Below are positions 15,702 through 24,374 of a stretch of 64,000 nt of DNA, in pieces. Numbering within the stretch: position 1 is the first letter of the stretch; every line of letters begins with the position of its first letter. The DNA lies in NCBI RefSeq assembly GCF_007115095.1, contig NZ_SULH01000001.1:124001-188000 (forward strand). Direction: 5' to 3'. The notes beneath the pieces are model-generated. The model was given only the letters and a program-made list of their open reading frames with translations. It searched no databases and was not told where the DNA came from. This stretch comes from Levilactobacillus enshiensis. Its GTDB lineage: Bacteria > Bacillota > Bacilli > Lactobacillales > Lactobacillaceae. The position numbers and the translations under genes are program-made.

Positions 15702-16892
15702 GTGAAAAAATATCGCTGGCAAGCCATCGCACTGGTACTTGTCGCTTTTATGTTGGGGTGTAATGAATTTATGGTGGTCGGGGTGATTTCAGATATCGCC
15801 CACTCGCTGAACGTCACGGTCGCTGCGGCCGGTTATTTAGTGACGATGTTTGCCATTGTTTATGCAATCAGTACGCCAGTGATTACGGTGCTGACGAACC
15901 GCTTTGGCCGCTACCCGCTATTGATGACGCTGATGGTGATCTTTCTGATTGGAAATACGTGGAGTGGGTTTGCCGGCACTTACTGGACATTTTTAGGATC
16001 ACGGTTGATTACGGCGGCCGTGGCGGGATCGATTGAAGCCATGATCATTGTTTTTGCTAATGACATTGCCCCACGCAATAAGCGCGCAATGCTGATTTCG
16101 TGGATTGCGGCGGGCTTCAGTGTGGCCTCCGTGGTTGGGGTCCCTGTGGGCGCTGCCATCAGTGCCGCCAGCAGTTGGCACGTGACCTTCCATTTGATTT
16201 CCGGACTGAGCTTGATCACGTGCTTGATTTTAGGGTGGCTGCTGCCGAAAAAGGGGACTCACGTTTCTGGGGGCATTAAGGATCAACTCGTCTTACTGAC
16301 GGATCGTCGCATTTATTTAGGGGCAGTATTGGTTCTCTTCTCAGCAGCAACGTTATACGCTTATTACACGTACATTCGGCCGCTACTGACCACACAACTG
16401 GGCTTTGATTTAAAGACGATGACCCTGATGCTGTCCTTACTAGGGGTCATGGACATTATCGGCAACCGCCTATCCGGAACGATTGCGGGGAGAAGTGGCG
16501 TCCGCACGCTTCCCTGGTTCTACTTGGCACAGATTGGGTTGTTCTTACTGATGCCGGTCGCGCTATCGGCAACGTGGCCCGGGTACACGGTCTTACTGAT
16601 TTTGATGTTACTGATCCCGATTATCAACTCACCCATTCAGGTTCACTTCCTGGATGTTGCCGAGGCGGATTATCCGCAGGCAACGGCCTTTGCATCCTCG
16701 CTCAATGCTATCTTCTATAATGTTGGAATTTCATTGGGGTCGGCAACGGCGGCGGGGTCGTTGACTCATTTTGGCCTCAAACATCTCAGCTGGGGGAGTC
16801 TCGTATTTGCCGTGATCGCCCTGATCCTGACGATTTTATTGAACCGGGCGATTGCTGAACGAAGACAGACACCGGGGCTTGAACACGAATAA
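15702..16892 (+). CDS. MFS transporter (DHA1-like), tandem paralogue 1
   Basis: A 396-residue 12-span major facilitator of the drug:H+ antiporter-1 / sugar efflux type. It begins KKYRWQAIALVLVAFMLGCNEFMVVGVISDIA and has TNRFGRYPLL in loop 2-3 as the A-type motif. GTG start at 15702 with AAGGAGG 8 bp upstream; an upstream in-frame ATG at 15603 would run through the promoter. First of three adjacent paralogues whose first 60 residues are almost the same. The substrate cannot be predicted: relatives export arabinose, purine analogues or drugs. Confidence 0.87.
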   Translation: MKKYRWQAIALVLVAFMLGCNEFMVVGVISDIAHSLNVTVAAAGYLVTMFAIVYAISTPVITVLTNRFGRYPLLMTLMVIFLIGNTWSGFAGTYWTFLGSRLITAAVAGSIEAMIIVFANDIAPRNKRAMLISWIAAGFSVASVVGVPVGAAISAASSWHVTFHLISGLSLITCLILGWLLPKKGTHVSGGIKDQLVLLTDRRIYLGAVLVLFSAATLYAYYTYIRPLLTTQLGFDLKTMTLMLSLLGVMDIIGNRLSGTIAGRSGVRTLPWFYLAQIGLFLLMPVALSATWPGYTVLLILMLLIPIINSPIQVHFLDVAEADYPQATAFASSLNAIFYNVGISLGSATAAGSLTHFGLKHLSWGSLVFAVIALILTILLNRAIAERRQTPGLEHE

Positions 16893-16908
16893 AGGGGGGG
16901 CGATGACG

Positions 16909-18096
16909 ATGACAAAATATCGGTGGCAGGCCAGTGCCTTAGTGCTGGTGGCGTTTATGCTGGGGTGCAATGAGTTCATGGTGGTCGGGGTGATTTCAGA
17001 CATTGCCAGTTCACTGCACGTAACGGTTGCAACGGCGGGCTATTTGGTAACGTTATATGCCATTGCCTACGCGGCGGGGACGCCCGTGGTCACTATTTTG
17101 ACCAACCGGTTTGGCCGCTATCCGCTGTTGATGGTGTTGATGATTATTTTTCTGGTTGGGAACACGTGGAGTGGCTTTGCCAGCAGCTATGGGGCCTTTG
17201 TCGTTTCACGACTATTATCGGCCTCGGTAGCTGGTTCGATTGAGGCGATGATCATTGTCTTTGCCAATACAATTGCGCCGCGTAAGAAGCGGGCAATGCT
17301 GATTTCGTGGCTGGCAGCCGGCTTTAGCATTGCGGCGGTCGTGGGTGTGCCCGTGGGAACGGCCATCAGCACGGCTTACAGTTGGCACGCGGCCTTTCAT
17401 ATGATTTCTATCCTGAGCCTCCTGACTTGCATCGTGCTGGCAATTAGTTTGCCGCGTGGTGTGGCCCATGTTTCCGGAGGGATTAAGGATCAATTGGTCT
17501 TGTTGACGGACCGCCGCGTCTATCTGGGGGCTGTTCTGGTGCTGTTCTCGGCTGCGGCCATGTACGCTTTTTACACCTATATTCGGCCACTCCTGACGAC
17601 TGGACTGGGTTTTAGCCTACAGGCCTTGAATTGGCTGCTCGTGGTCATCGGAATCATGAGCATTCTGGGAAATCGGTTGTCGGGGACGGTTGCCGAAAAG
17701 CATGGGCTAAAGACGATGCCGCGATTTTACGTTGCGGACATGGTTTTATTTTTGCTGATGCCCCTCGCGTTGACTAACGCCTGGACGGGCTATGCGTTAC
17801 TTCTGGTACTCATGCTGATTATTTCGGTAGTTAATTCGCCGATTCAGGTGCACTTCTTGGACGTAGCGGAGGAAGATTATCCCAAGGCGACAGCGTTTGC
17901 ATCGTCATTAAATGCGATCTTCTTTAATATTGGTATTTCGTTAGGATCCGCCACAGCTGCCGTGAGTTTAAAACGGTTAGGCTTACAGCAGTTGGGGTGG
18001 GGCGGCCTATTATTTGCTGGTCTTTCGCTGATCACGGCCATCATTTTAAATCGAGCGATTGCTGCTCAGCGGGAAGAAAACGCTCCCGAAAATTAA
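16909..18096 (+). CDS. MFS transporter (DHA1-like), tandem paralogue 2
   Basis: A 395-residue 12-span transporter, very close to paralogue 1 along its full length (NEFMVVGVISDIA, VSGGIKDQLVLLTDRR, IQVHFLDVAE shared). ATG 16909 is chosen because the G-rich AAAGGGGGGG ends 8 bp upstream; ATG 16903 is too close. It lies 16 bp after paralogue 1, so it is in the same operon and probably derives from a recent tandem duplication. Most differences between the copies are in the last third, around spans 8-10. Confidence 0.87.
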   Translation: MTKYRWQASALVLVAFMLGCNEFMVVGVISDIASSLHVTVATAGYLVTLYAIAYAAGTPVVTILTNRFGRYPLLMVLMIIFLVGNTWSGFASSYGAFVVSRLLSASVAGSIEAMIIVFANTIAPRKKRAMLISWLAAGFSIAAVVGVPVGTAISTAYSWHAAFHMISILSLLTCIVLAISLPRGVAHVSGGIKDQLVLLTDRRVYLGAVLVLFSAAAMYAFYTYIRPLLTTGLGFSLQALNWLLVVIGIMSILGNRLSGTVAEKHGLKTMPRFYVADMVLFLLMPLALTNAWTGYALLLVLMLIISVVNSPIQVHFLDVAEEDYPKATAFASSLNAIFFNIGISLGSATAAVSLKRLGLQQLGWGGLLFAGLSLITAIILNRAIAAQREENAPEN

Positions 18097-18201
18097 TTTC
18101 AATTTGGAGACGATTACATGAGTCTTCCCCCTGATAATTTCGGCTGAGATAGTGTACTCTGATAGGTAGAAGACTAAAGGAAAATCGGAGGAACAGAAAC
18201 T

Positions 18202-19389
18202 GTGAACAAGTATCGTTGGCAAGCCATTGTGTTTGTATTAGTGGCCTTTATGTTGGGCTGCAATGAATTTATTGTCGTTGGGGTCCTCTCTGACATTGCA
18301 AAGGAATATCAAATTGCCCAGGCAACCGTTGGCTATTTAGTCACGATATTTGCCACGGTGTATGCGGTCAGCACGCCGTTTATCACCATTTTAACGAACC
18401 GTTTTAGTCGTTACAAAACGTTGATGACGTTGATGGTGGTTTTCCTGATTGGGAATACGTTGAGTGGCTTTGCCATGAACTATGGCGTGCTGCTCTTATC
18501 GCGGATCATCACGGCGGTCGTTGCCGGTGCGATTATCTCATTGATCATGACGTTTGCCAGCACCATTGCGCCACGGGAAAAGCGAGCAGGATTGGTCTCG
18601 TGGATCTTCGCTGGATTCAGTATTGCATCGGTCTTCGGGGTGCCCATTGGGACGGCGATCAGTACCGCCTACAGTTGGCACGATGCATTCTTCCTGATTT
18701 CAGGCGTCAGTGCGGTTACCTGTGTGTTGCTGGGCTGGTTGCTGCCCCGTCACGTGGAACAAGTTCAGGGGAGCATTAAGAATCAGTTGGTTCTGCTGAA
18801 GGACCGGCGCGTCTACGTGGGCATCGTCTTGGTCCTATTCACGGCGGCCACGATGTACGCGTACTACACCTACATTCGGCCACTGCTGACAACCGCATTA
18901 GGGTTCAGCACGACTAGTTTAAATTGGTTGTTGTTTGTCATCGGGATTATGAGTATCATCAGTAATCGGTTATCTGGGATGCTGGCGGAACGCGACGGAT
19001 TGCGAATCATGCCACGCTTCTATCTGGCTGACGTGATTTTGTTAGCCTTAATGCCATTGGCGTTGGGCAGTAAAATTAGTGGCTTAGCCGTTATTTTGAT
19101 TCTGACGTTAATCGTAACGATTTTAAACTCGCCCATTCAAATTCACTTCTTAAATATCGCCGAAGAAGATTACCCGCAATCGGCTGTATTAGCTTCATCG
19201 CTAAATTCAATCTTCTTTAACTTTGGCATCTCGTTGGGGTCGGCAACGGCTTCCGGGATGTTGGGCACGGTTGGTTTGAATCACATCAGCTGGGGAGCCG
19301 CGGTCTATGCCGCGATTTCACTGGTGCTGGCCGTGATCTTAAATCGTGTCATTAAAAATCACAAAGCTAAGCAATTAGCGACGGATTAA
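18202..19389 (+). CDS. MFS transporter (DHA1-like), tandem paralogue 3
   Basis: A 395-residue 12-span transporter of the same family as the two preceding genes, but more diverged (NEFIVVGVLSDIAKEYQIAQ, TNRFSRYKTL, IQIHFLNIAE). It is separated from paralogue 2 by 105 bp with a possible TATTCT-like region, so it may have its own promoter. GTG start with GGAGG about 10 bp upstream. The older split implies two successive duplications. The hairpin after it also carries the ribosome binding site of the next gene. Confidence 0.87.
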   Translation: MNKYRWQAIVFVLVAFMLGCNEFIVVGVLSDIAKEYQIAQATVGYLVTIFATVYAVSTPFITILTNRFSRYKTLMTLMVVFLIGNTLSGFAMNYGVLLLSRIITAVVAGAIISLIMTFASTIAPREKRAGLVSWIFAGFSIASVFGVPIGTAISTAYSWHDAFFLISGVSAVTCVLLGWLLPRHVEQVQGSIKNQLVLLKDRRVYVGIVLVLFTAATMYAYYTYIRPLLTTALGFSTTSLNWLLFVIGIMSIISNRLSGMLAERDGLRIMPRFYLADVILLALMPLALGSKISGLAVILILTLIVTILNSPIQIHFLNIAEEDYPQSAVLASSLNSIFFNFGISLGSATASGMLGTVGLNHISWGAAVYAAISLVLAVILNRVIKNHKAKQLATD

Positions 19390-19400
19390 TTCACAATGAA

Positions 19401-19445
19401 AACCTCCTGCGTTAAGCTGAAACTAGCAAAACGCAGGAGGTTTTT
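19401..19445 (+). terminator. Hairpin serving as terminator and hiding the next gene's ribosome binding site
   Basis: AACCTCCTGCGTT (19401-19413) pairs perfectly over 13 bp with AACGCAGGAGGTT (19430-19442), followed by TTT. The 3' arm holds GGAGG (19436-19440), exactly 7 bp before the ATG of the aldo/keto reductase. Read-through RNA would therefore be both terminated and, if extended, translationally blocked. Confidence 0.75.
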
Positions 19446-19447
19446 CG

Positions 19448-20284
19448 ATGATTCCAGAAATAACGTTGAACGATGGGTTTCAGATGCCAGCGCTAGGTCT
19501 TGGGACGTTTCAAGTCCGTGGGGGCCAAGGTGTCAATCAGATTTTAGCCGCAATCAAGGACGGCTATCGTAGCTTAGATACAGCGACCAACTATGATAAC
19601 GAGGGGGCCGTGGGTGAAGCGATTCGCCGTTCGGGTATTCCGCGTGCAGAGTTCTTTGTGACGTCGAAGCTTCCCGGTAAATATCATCGGTATGCAGATG
19701 CCACCATGGCGATTCAAGAATCCCTGTACCGCATGGGACTGGATTACTTTGATCTGTTCTTGATCCATTGGCCATTACCCAAACGTGACCTGTACGTACA
19801 GGCTTGGCAGGCGATGGTCGATGCCAGACAACGTGGCTTGATTCGGTCAATTGGGGTCTCCAATTTTGAACCGGAACATCTTGATCGGTTATTCAAAGAG
19901 ACTGGTGTGATGCCGGCAGTCAACCAACTTGAAGTCCATCCGTATTGGATTCAAGCGCGGATGCTTCAGGAAGACACCAAGCGTGGTATCGTTACGGAGG
20001 CCTGGAGCCCACTAGGTCGTGGAAGTGCGGCATTGAAGGAACCAGTGATCGTTGATTTGGCGAAGAAATATGGGAAGAACGTCGGTCAAATTATTCTGCG
20101 CTGGCACGGACAACGCAACGTTGTGCCAATTCCTAAGGCCAGCAATCTGGTCCATCAACGAACGAACTTAGACCTCTTTGACTTTGAACTGACGCCGGCC
20201 GAAATTCAAGCCATCAATGCATTAGACAAACCGGATGGCCGCATCGAAGGCCAGGATCCAAATGAATATGAGGAGTTTGATTGA
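19448..20284 (+). CDS. Aldo/keto reductase (2,5-diketo-D-gluconate reductase-like)
   Basis: A 278-residue NADPH-dependent aldo/keto reductase. Catalytic tetrad: Asp44, Tyr49 (DTATNYDNE), Lys74 (TSKLPG), His107 (LIHWPL). The cofactor-phosphate loop IPKASNLVHQRTNLD is present near 225-240. It should reduce aldehydes or ketones to alcohols in the cytoplasm, like the yvgN/dkgA group. The only visible ribosome binding site lies in the 3' arm of a strong hairpin, so its expression may need a transcript starting inside the hairpin or an unfolding event. The gene ends at a small terminator shared with the convergent DUF4811 gene. Confidence 0.9.
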   Translation: MIPEITLNDGFQMPALGLGTFQVRGGQGVNQILAAIKDGYRSLDTATNYDNEGAVGEAIRRSGIPRAEFFVTSKLPGKYHRYADATMAIQESLYRMGLDYFDLFLIHWPLPKRDLYVQAWQAMVDARQRGLIRSIGVSNFEPEHLDRLFKETGVMPAVNQLEVHPYWIQARMLQEDTKRGIVTEAWSPLGRGSAALKEPVIVDLAKKYGKNVGQIILRWHGQRNVVPIPKASNLVHQRTNLDLFDFELTPAEIQAINALDKPDGRIEGQDPNEYEEFD

Positions 20285-20348
20285 GCTAGTCAGTAAAAGA
20301 ATGAATATGGGAAAAGTTTTTGGTCGCAGATGATAGCCGCCATTAGCG

Positions 20349-20392
20349 AGGTGGATCACCTGCACAGTCAGTTAAAGACGATCACCTTTTTT
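20349..20392 (+). terminator. Terminator after aldo/keto reductase
   Basis: AGGTGGATC pairs with GATCACCT (one bulge), followed by TTTTTT, reaching the stop codon of the convergent gene. Confidence 0.6.
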
Positions 20393-21141
20393 CAATGAAC
20401 AGGTTGTGCTTTAGCCTGGGTGATCAGTTGGTTCAGAATAGGTGCAGCTTGTTGCTGTGCCTTTTTTTGCACGGTCGTTACGGCTCGTTGTTTGACCTGA
20501 GCCAATTCCTTAGCTGTTAAGTTGGGATTAGCGTCGACCGCTTTCTTAACGGAGGCCGTTACGGCGTGAGTCATGGCAATCTTTGCCGCCGCTTCTCGCT
20601 GCTTAACGGCGGTGCTCAGCCATTTCGCCTGGTGGGTACTTAGTGTGATCCAGGACTTGGGCAATACAAAGGTATTTTGCCGACCAACCAGGTCATGATG
20701 GGTGCCAGTCCAAGAGAACAGCCAACGCCAGAATGAATTGTTGTAACGCCAGGTCGTGGTTTTGGTGACCAATTTTGCTTGGGTCACATTGCGGTACTGG
20801 ACACGATTCGTGGTCTTGAGACTAGCAGCGGTGTGCAGTTGGCGTTTGCTGGTGGTCTGACGGTAGACATAAACGCTTTCGGTATTGGATCTTCGAATGG
20901 GCTGATAAACTAAGACGCTCAGTTGCTTGCTGGGTGAAATGGATGCAATCTGCGTGGTTGTCGTTTCGCTGTGGTGATGCATGCCCCAGTGCCAGTTGTC
21001 ATTACCAATCATAAGGACCGCACTGGCGAGCAGGACGATGAGACCCATACCACCAAATAGCAGGCGCTGATGCTGGGTGGGCATGAGCAGAAATCCGCCG
21101 ACAAAGATGATGATGCCGAGAAACAACGCGATGAGAATCAT
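20392..21141 (-). CDS. DUF4811 domain membrane protein
   Basis: A 249-residue protein with two N-terminal membrane spans (about 3-21 and 28-46) and a soluble part predicted to lie outside. The central region (SVLVYQPIRRSNTESVYVYR...) and the coiled C-terminal third (TASVKKAVDANPNLTAKELAQVKQRAV) agree with DUF4811 proteins, found mainly in lactobacilli and always close to DHA2 exporters. It overlaps the exporter gene by 4 bases and is therefore likely an accessory subunit or stabiliser of that transporter. No biochemical function is known to me. Confidence 0.8.
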   Translation of the reverse strand: MILIALFLGIIIFVGGFLLMPTQHQRLLFGGMGLIVLLASAVLMIGNDNWHWGMHHHSETTTTQIASISPSKQLSVLVYQPIRRSNTESVYVYRQTTSKRQLHTAASLKTTNRVQYRNVTQAKLVTKTTTWRYNNSFWRWLFSWTGTHHDLVGRQNTFVLPKSWITLSTHQAKWLSTAVKQREAAAKIAMTHAVTASVKKAVDANPNLTAKELAQVKQRAVTTVQKKAQQQAAPILNQLITQAKAQPVH

Positions 21142-22580
21142 GCTGCCACCTCCCGTCGGTGATCTTTAATGAAGCTTGCGAAGAGTAAATCAATCATCCC
21201 AATGGCCGTCGCAACTAAGAAGGCCGCGTGAAAACCGGCCATGGCGGCTGCGTAACTTTGGCTCTGGTAAGCTAGTGGGGCGCTAGTCAAGAGGCTGTGT
21301 GCTGGCGTATGGTTAGCCATCACATTTGCAAGAACGCTTCCCAAAATGGCAGTTCCCATGGAGGTCGTGACTTGGCGCATGGTACTGTTGACAGCCGTCC
21401 CGTGACTCAACTGAAGTCCCTTGAGGTCAATGGAGCTGGCCGCCGTAATTGGCATGGTGACCAGTGCGACCCCAATCATGAGCATGGTATATTCACAGAT
21501 GATATAGCTGTACGGGGTGTGTCGCGTTAGCAGGGCAAATGGTAGCGTGCCGAGCGTGAGCAGAAAAGTGCCAATCAGTGCTAAGCGGCGGCCACCCATG
21601 CGGTCGTAAAGGGTCCCACTGATTAGGCTGACAATGCCGTAGACCAAGGCGCCGGGCAGAATCATCAGTCCGGAGTGAAAAGGACTGAGGCCACGAACCT
21701 GTTGGAGATACATCGGTAAAACAACTTGAATTCCAATCATAGCGGTATTTGAAAGCGCTGTGACTAAAGAGGCAATGGTGAATGAAGGAACTTTTAAGAG
21801 GCGAACGTTAAGAAAGGGGTCAGCTTGAGGCCATTCGTGCCGAGCAAAGAGACCGATAAAGACGAGCCCAACGACAATGCCGATGATGACGTTAGCAGAC
21901 CCCCACCCATTTTCACCGACTTCGGAAAAGCCGTAGAGGAGGCTGCCGAACCCAATCGTGGATAGGATAATCGCGCGCGTATCAATCGGCGATTTCTTAA
22001 CGGGAATGACTGGCCGGACAAAGAATAAGGATAAGAGTAGGACCAAAATGACGGGCGGAATCATGATGCCAAATAGGTCGCGCCAGGTGGCATTATCAAG
22101 AATCCAGCCGGAGAGGGTCGGTCCTAAAGCTGGTGCAAGCCCAATGACGATGCCACCGAGCCCCATCATCGCGCCCCGTTTGTCAGCCGGGAAGGTCACT
22201 AACAGGACGGTCTGAATCGTGGGAAATGTAATGCCGACGCCAATGGCTTGGATCAAGCGACCGAGAAAAATCAGGCCAAAATTGGTTGCCGTGTAGCTGA
22301 TAATCAGGCCAACTAAGAAGAAACTGAGAGCGGTCAGGTAGATGGTCCGCAGGCTGAAGTTGTTGACTAACCAAGCACTGATGGGAATCATGATCCCCAT
22401 GACTAGGAGAAATCCGGTGGTTAACCACTGAACGGTGGCACTGGAAATGCTGAAGCGGATCATTAACGTTGGGTAGGCTGTGACCAGCATGTTGGTGGTC
22501 AGCGCTGTACAGAACGTGCTACACATTAGGGTGACCATCAACCAGCTCCGGTTGAATGGCCGGCCGTTTGTATCTTTCAT
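21138..22580 (-). CDS. DHA2 family multidrug MFS exporter (LmrB/EmrB-like)
   Basis: A 480-residue, 14-span drug:H+ antiporter. Motif C region GLGGIVIGLAPALGPTLSGWI near 140-160 and the N-terminal WLTTGFLLVMGIMIPISAWL (TM2) are typical of LmrB/EmrB/QacA proteins. ATG with AGGGAG about 8 bp upstream. It is first in a two-gene operon with the DUF4811 protein and divergent from a TetR gene; a 29-bp perfect palindrome lies between them. It most likely exports toxic amphiphiles and is induced when they bind the TetR protein. Confidence 0.92.
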   Translation of the reverse strand: MKDTNGRPFNRSWLMVTLMCSTFCTALTTNMLVTAYPTLMIRFSISSATVQWLTTGFLLVMGIMIPISAWLVNNFSLRTIYLTALSFFLVGLIISYTATNFGLIFLGRLIQAIGVGITFPTIQTVLLVTFPADKRGAMMGLGGIVIGLAPALGPTLSGWILDNATWRDLFGIMIPPVILVLLLSLFFVRPVIPVKKSPIDTRAIILSTIGFGSLLYGFSEVGENGWGSANVIIGIVVGLVFIGLFARHEWPQADPFLNVRLLKVPSFTIASLVTALSNTAMIGIQVVLPMYLQQVRGLSPFHSGLMILPGALVYGIVSLISGTLYDRMGGRRLALIGTFLLTLGTLPFALLTRHTPYSYIICEYTMLMIGVALVTMPITAASSIDLKGLQLSHGTAVNSTMRQVTTSMGTAILGSVLANVMANHTPAHSLLTSAPLAYQSQSYAAAMAGFHAAFLVATAIGMIDLLFASFIKDHRREVAA

Positions 22581-22656
22581 GATAAAATCTCCCTCTTTTT
22601 GTCTCGGCGATGAGCGACCGCTGAAGTTAAAAGTGATTATAGACTGTTTTTAGAAG

Positions 22657-22685
22657 AAAATAAACTGTTATTATCAGTTTATTTT
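22657..22685. promoter_or_regulatory. Candidate TetR operator between DHA2 exporter and its regulator
   Basis: AAAATAAACTG and CAGTTTATTTT are perfect 11-bp arms around TTATTAT. The site overlaps the expected -35 (near 22678) of the TetR gene, whose TATAAT is at 22701-22706, and faces the exporter start, so it can control both directions. Confidence 0.75.
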
Positions 22686-22736
22686 AAATTTTAGACAGCG
22701 TATAATGACGAAAAGGGCTTTGGAAGGGGCAACAGT

Positions 22737-23306
22737 ATGGTTAAACGGCGGACACTAACACAAGATAAAGTCATTGAACAAGCAAACCAACTTATTGCGG
22801 AGAATGGCATCGATAAGCTAACGATTCGATCACTAGCCGATGCGCTGGATGTGCGACCACAATCCATTTATAACTATGTCGATAGTCTGAATGATTTGTT
22901 GGATCAGGTCGGCGTTGCCTTCGTTCATGAGATTGAACAACGGTTGATGCGGCATTTGATGGGCGTCTCGGGCAAGGCGGCCCTGATGGTCTTTGCACGT
23001 GAATTTCGGCAGGGATGTCATGAACAACAACATTTGGCACCCCTTTTGCTAAATCCCAATGACTTACAGCAACTGCAGCAGACACATCTGGCCTTAGTTA
23101 CGCTGTATCATCAGATGTTTGCTAGCCTCCATTTAGCAGAGAGTGATTCCGCAGGTTTAGTGGAGTCGACACTCTATCGTTCCGCATTATTTGGTTTTAT
23201 TATGCAGGAAATGGGCGGCTTCCTGCAGTTGCCCCCTGAACAAGTGCAGGAACGTTTTGAAAAAACTATGCAATTGGCAATCGCACAATTCACGACAATT
23301 GATTAG
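22737..23306 (+). CDS. TetR family regulator of the DHA2 exporter
   Basis: A 189-residue TetR protein: KVIEQANQLIAENGIDKLTIRSLADALDVRPQSIYNYV (about 10-47) is the helix-turn-helix, with Tyr-Asn-Tyr in place of the usual Tyr-x-Tyr-Phe end. The remainder resembles TetR_C_33/WHG-type ligand domains. Divergent from the exporter across a 156-bp gap holding the palindrome at 22657-22685, so local autoregulation and control of the exporter is the natural reading. GGAAGGGG lies 7 bp before the ATG. Confidence 0.88.
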   Translation: MVKRRTLTQDKVIEQANQLIAENGIDKLTIRSLADALDVRPQSIYNYVDSLNDLLDQVGVAFVHEIEQRLMRHLMGVSGKAALMVFAREFRQGCHEQQHLAPLLLNPNDLQQLQQTHLALVTLYHQMFASLHLAESDSAGLVESTLYRSALFGFIMQEMGGFLQLPPEQVQERFEKTMQLAIAQFTTID

Positions 23307-23330
23307 TGAGGTAGAGGCGTGTAAATAGTG

Positions 23331-23434
23331 AGTCCGGGACATAACGCAAAAATCAGTTTTCAGAAGCCTTCTGAAAAAGCTGATTTTATTTTGCCATTAT
23401 CGTGGCGACATGTGCGCCAAAAACTAACCGCCGG
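23331..23434 (+). repeat. Dispersed hairpin repeat R3, copy 1 (terminator of TetR gene)
   Basis: Begins GGGACATAACGCAAAAATCAG, contains stem AGTTTTCAGAAG/CTTCTGAAAAAGCT with TTTATTTT, then a tail TGCCATTATCGTGGCGACAT. Closely related copies are at 50746-50942 and, inverted, at 56475-56612. Confidence 0.75.
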
Positions 23435-23460
23435 ATGTTTTGGGTTTCTTGAAAATTTAC

Positions 23461-23491
23461 TTGCCTTAGAGTGCACTTTAAGGTGTTTACT
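23461..23491 (+). promoter_or_regulatory. MerR-type promoter with 19-bp spacer and dyad operator
   Basis: TTGCCT (23461-23466) and TTTACT (23486-23491) are 19 bp apart, the over-long spacing used by MerR activators. CCTTAGAGTGCACTTTAAGG (23464-23483) is a near-perfect 20-bp palindrome filling the spacer. The MerR protein encoded downstream should twist this promoter on activation. Confidence 0.82.
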
Positions 23492-23524
23492 AAGACTTGT
23501 CAGCAATAGCGGGAGGTTATCGTG

Positions 23525-23962
23525 ATGACAAAGCAGTATCGTATTGGGGCGTTTTCCAAACTCGTTGGGCTATCGGCCTATACACTTCGGTACTATGAAG
23601 ACCAGGGGTTGATCGTCGCACACCGCGATGCCAACGATGTGCGTTTCTATACGGAGGCGGATATTCGCTGGGTCGGGTTTATTCTACATTTAAAGGGAAC
23701 CGGGATGCGATTGAACGATTTAAAGCGCTATGTAAGGTTACGGGCGCAGGGTGATGCGACAATCGAAGAACGCCGGGACATGCTACAAAAAGTTAAGGAC
23801 GATGCCGAAGCTGATATTGCTGAATTACAAATGCATTTGCAAGTGCTAGGTCACAAAATCGATTGGTACGATGGTAAAGTTGACCAGACGATTGCGGACA
23901 CCGAAAGCTTTCATGATTACTTACAACAATTCAACGAACAAGGAGCGGATAAAGATGGCTAA
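23525..23962 (+). CDS. MerR family regulator
   Basis: A 145-residue MerR protein: N-terminal YRIGAFSKLVGLSAYTLRYYEDQGLI with the family's RYYE core, wing region RFYTEADIRWVGFILHLKGTGMRL, then a dimerisation helix. It lacks the metal-site cysteines of MerR or CueR and is closest in style to the YyaN/AdhR group that answers aldehydes or redox stress. ATG 23525 follows GGGAGG by 8 bp. It heads an operon with cupin and CMD genes and reads from its own MerR-type promoter. The next gene starts 8 bases before its stop. Confidence 0.9.
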   Translation: MTKQYRIGAFSKLVGLSAYTLRYYEDQGLIVAHRDANDVRFYTEADIRWVGFILHLKGTGMRLNDLKRYVRLRAQGDATIEERRDMLQKVKDDAEADIAELQMHLQVLGHKIDWYDGKVDQTIADTESFHDYLQQFNEQGADKDG

Positions 23963-24362
23963 GAATGAAGATGTCAAAAATGGTGTTATTTTTCCAGCGG
24001 GCGATAAGAACGAAGCGTACCAAAAGTTCTTTGTCGGTCAAAGTTATTTAAACAATTTAGTTAACGACCCGGATGTGAACGTGGGTGTTGGTAACGTGAC
24101 CTTTGAGCCTGGTTGCCGGAACAACTGGCATATTCACCACGATGGTTTCCAGATTTTACTGGTCACGGGTGGGGAAGGCTGGTACCAAGAAGAAGGTCAA
24201 CCAGCTCGCCATTTGGTTCCCGGCGATGTGGTCGTGACCAAAGATGGTGTCAAGCACTGGCACGGCGCAACTAAGGATAGTTGGTTTAGTCACATTGCGA
24301 TTACGGCTGGGACGCCAGAATGGTTGGAACCAGTCGATGACGCAACGTACAATGCACTCTAG
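23955..24362 (+). CDS. Cupin domain protein
   Basis: A 135-residue single-domain cupin. Motif 1 is NNWHIHHDGFQILLVTGGEGWYQEEG with two His and Glu-like ligands, motif 2 is PGDVVVTKDGVKHWHGATKDS with His. These can bind Fe, Mn or Ni, so it may be a small dioxygenase, isomerase or sensor. ATG 23955 with AAGGAGCGG upstream; it overlaps MerR. In lactobacilli a cupin is often paired with a carboxymuconolactone decarboxylase-like protein under MerR control, apparently for detoxifying an aromatic or reactive carbonyl compound; the substrate is not known. Confidence 0.88.
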   Translation: MAKNEDVKNGVIFPAGDKNEAYQKFFVGQSYLNNLVNDPDVNVGVGNVTFEPGCRNNWHIHHDGFQILLVTGGEGWYQEEGQPARHLVPGDVVVTKDGVKHWHGATKDSWFSHIAITAGTPEWLEPVDDATYNAL

Positions 24363-24374
24363 GAGGCTATGATT

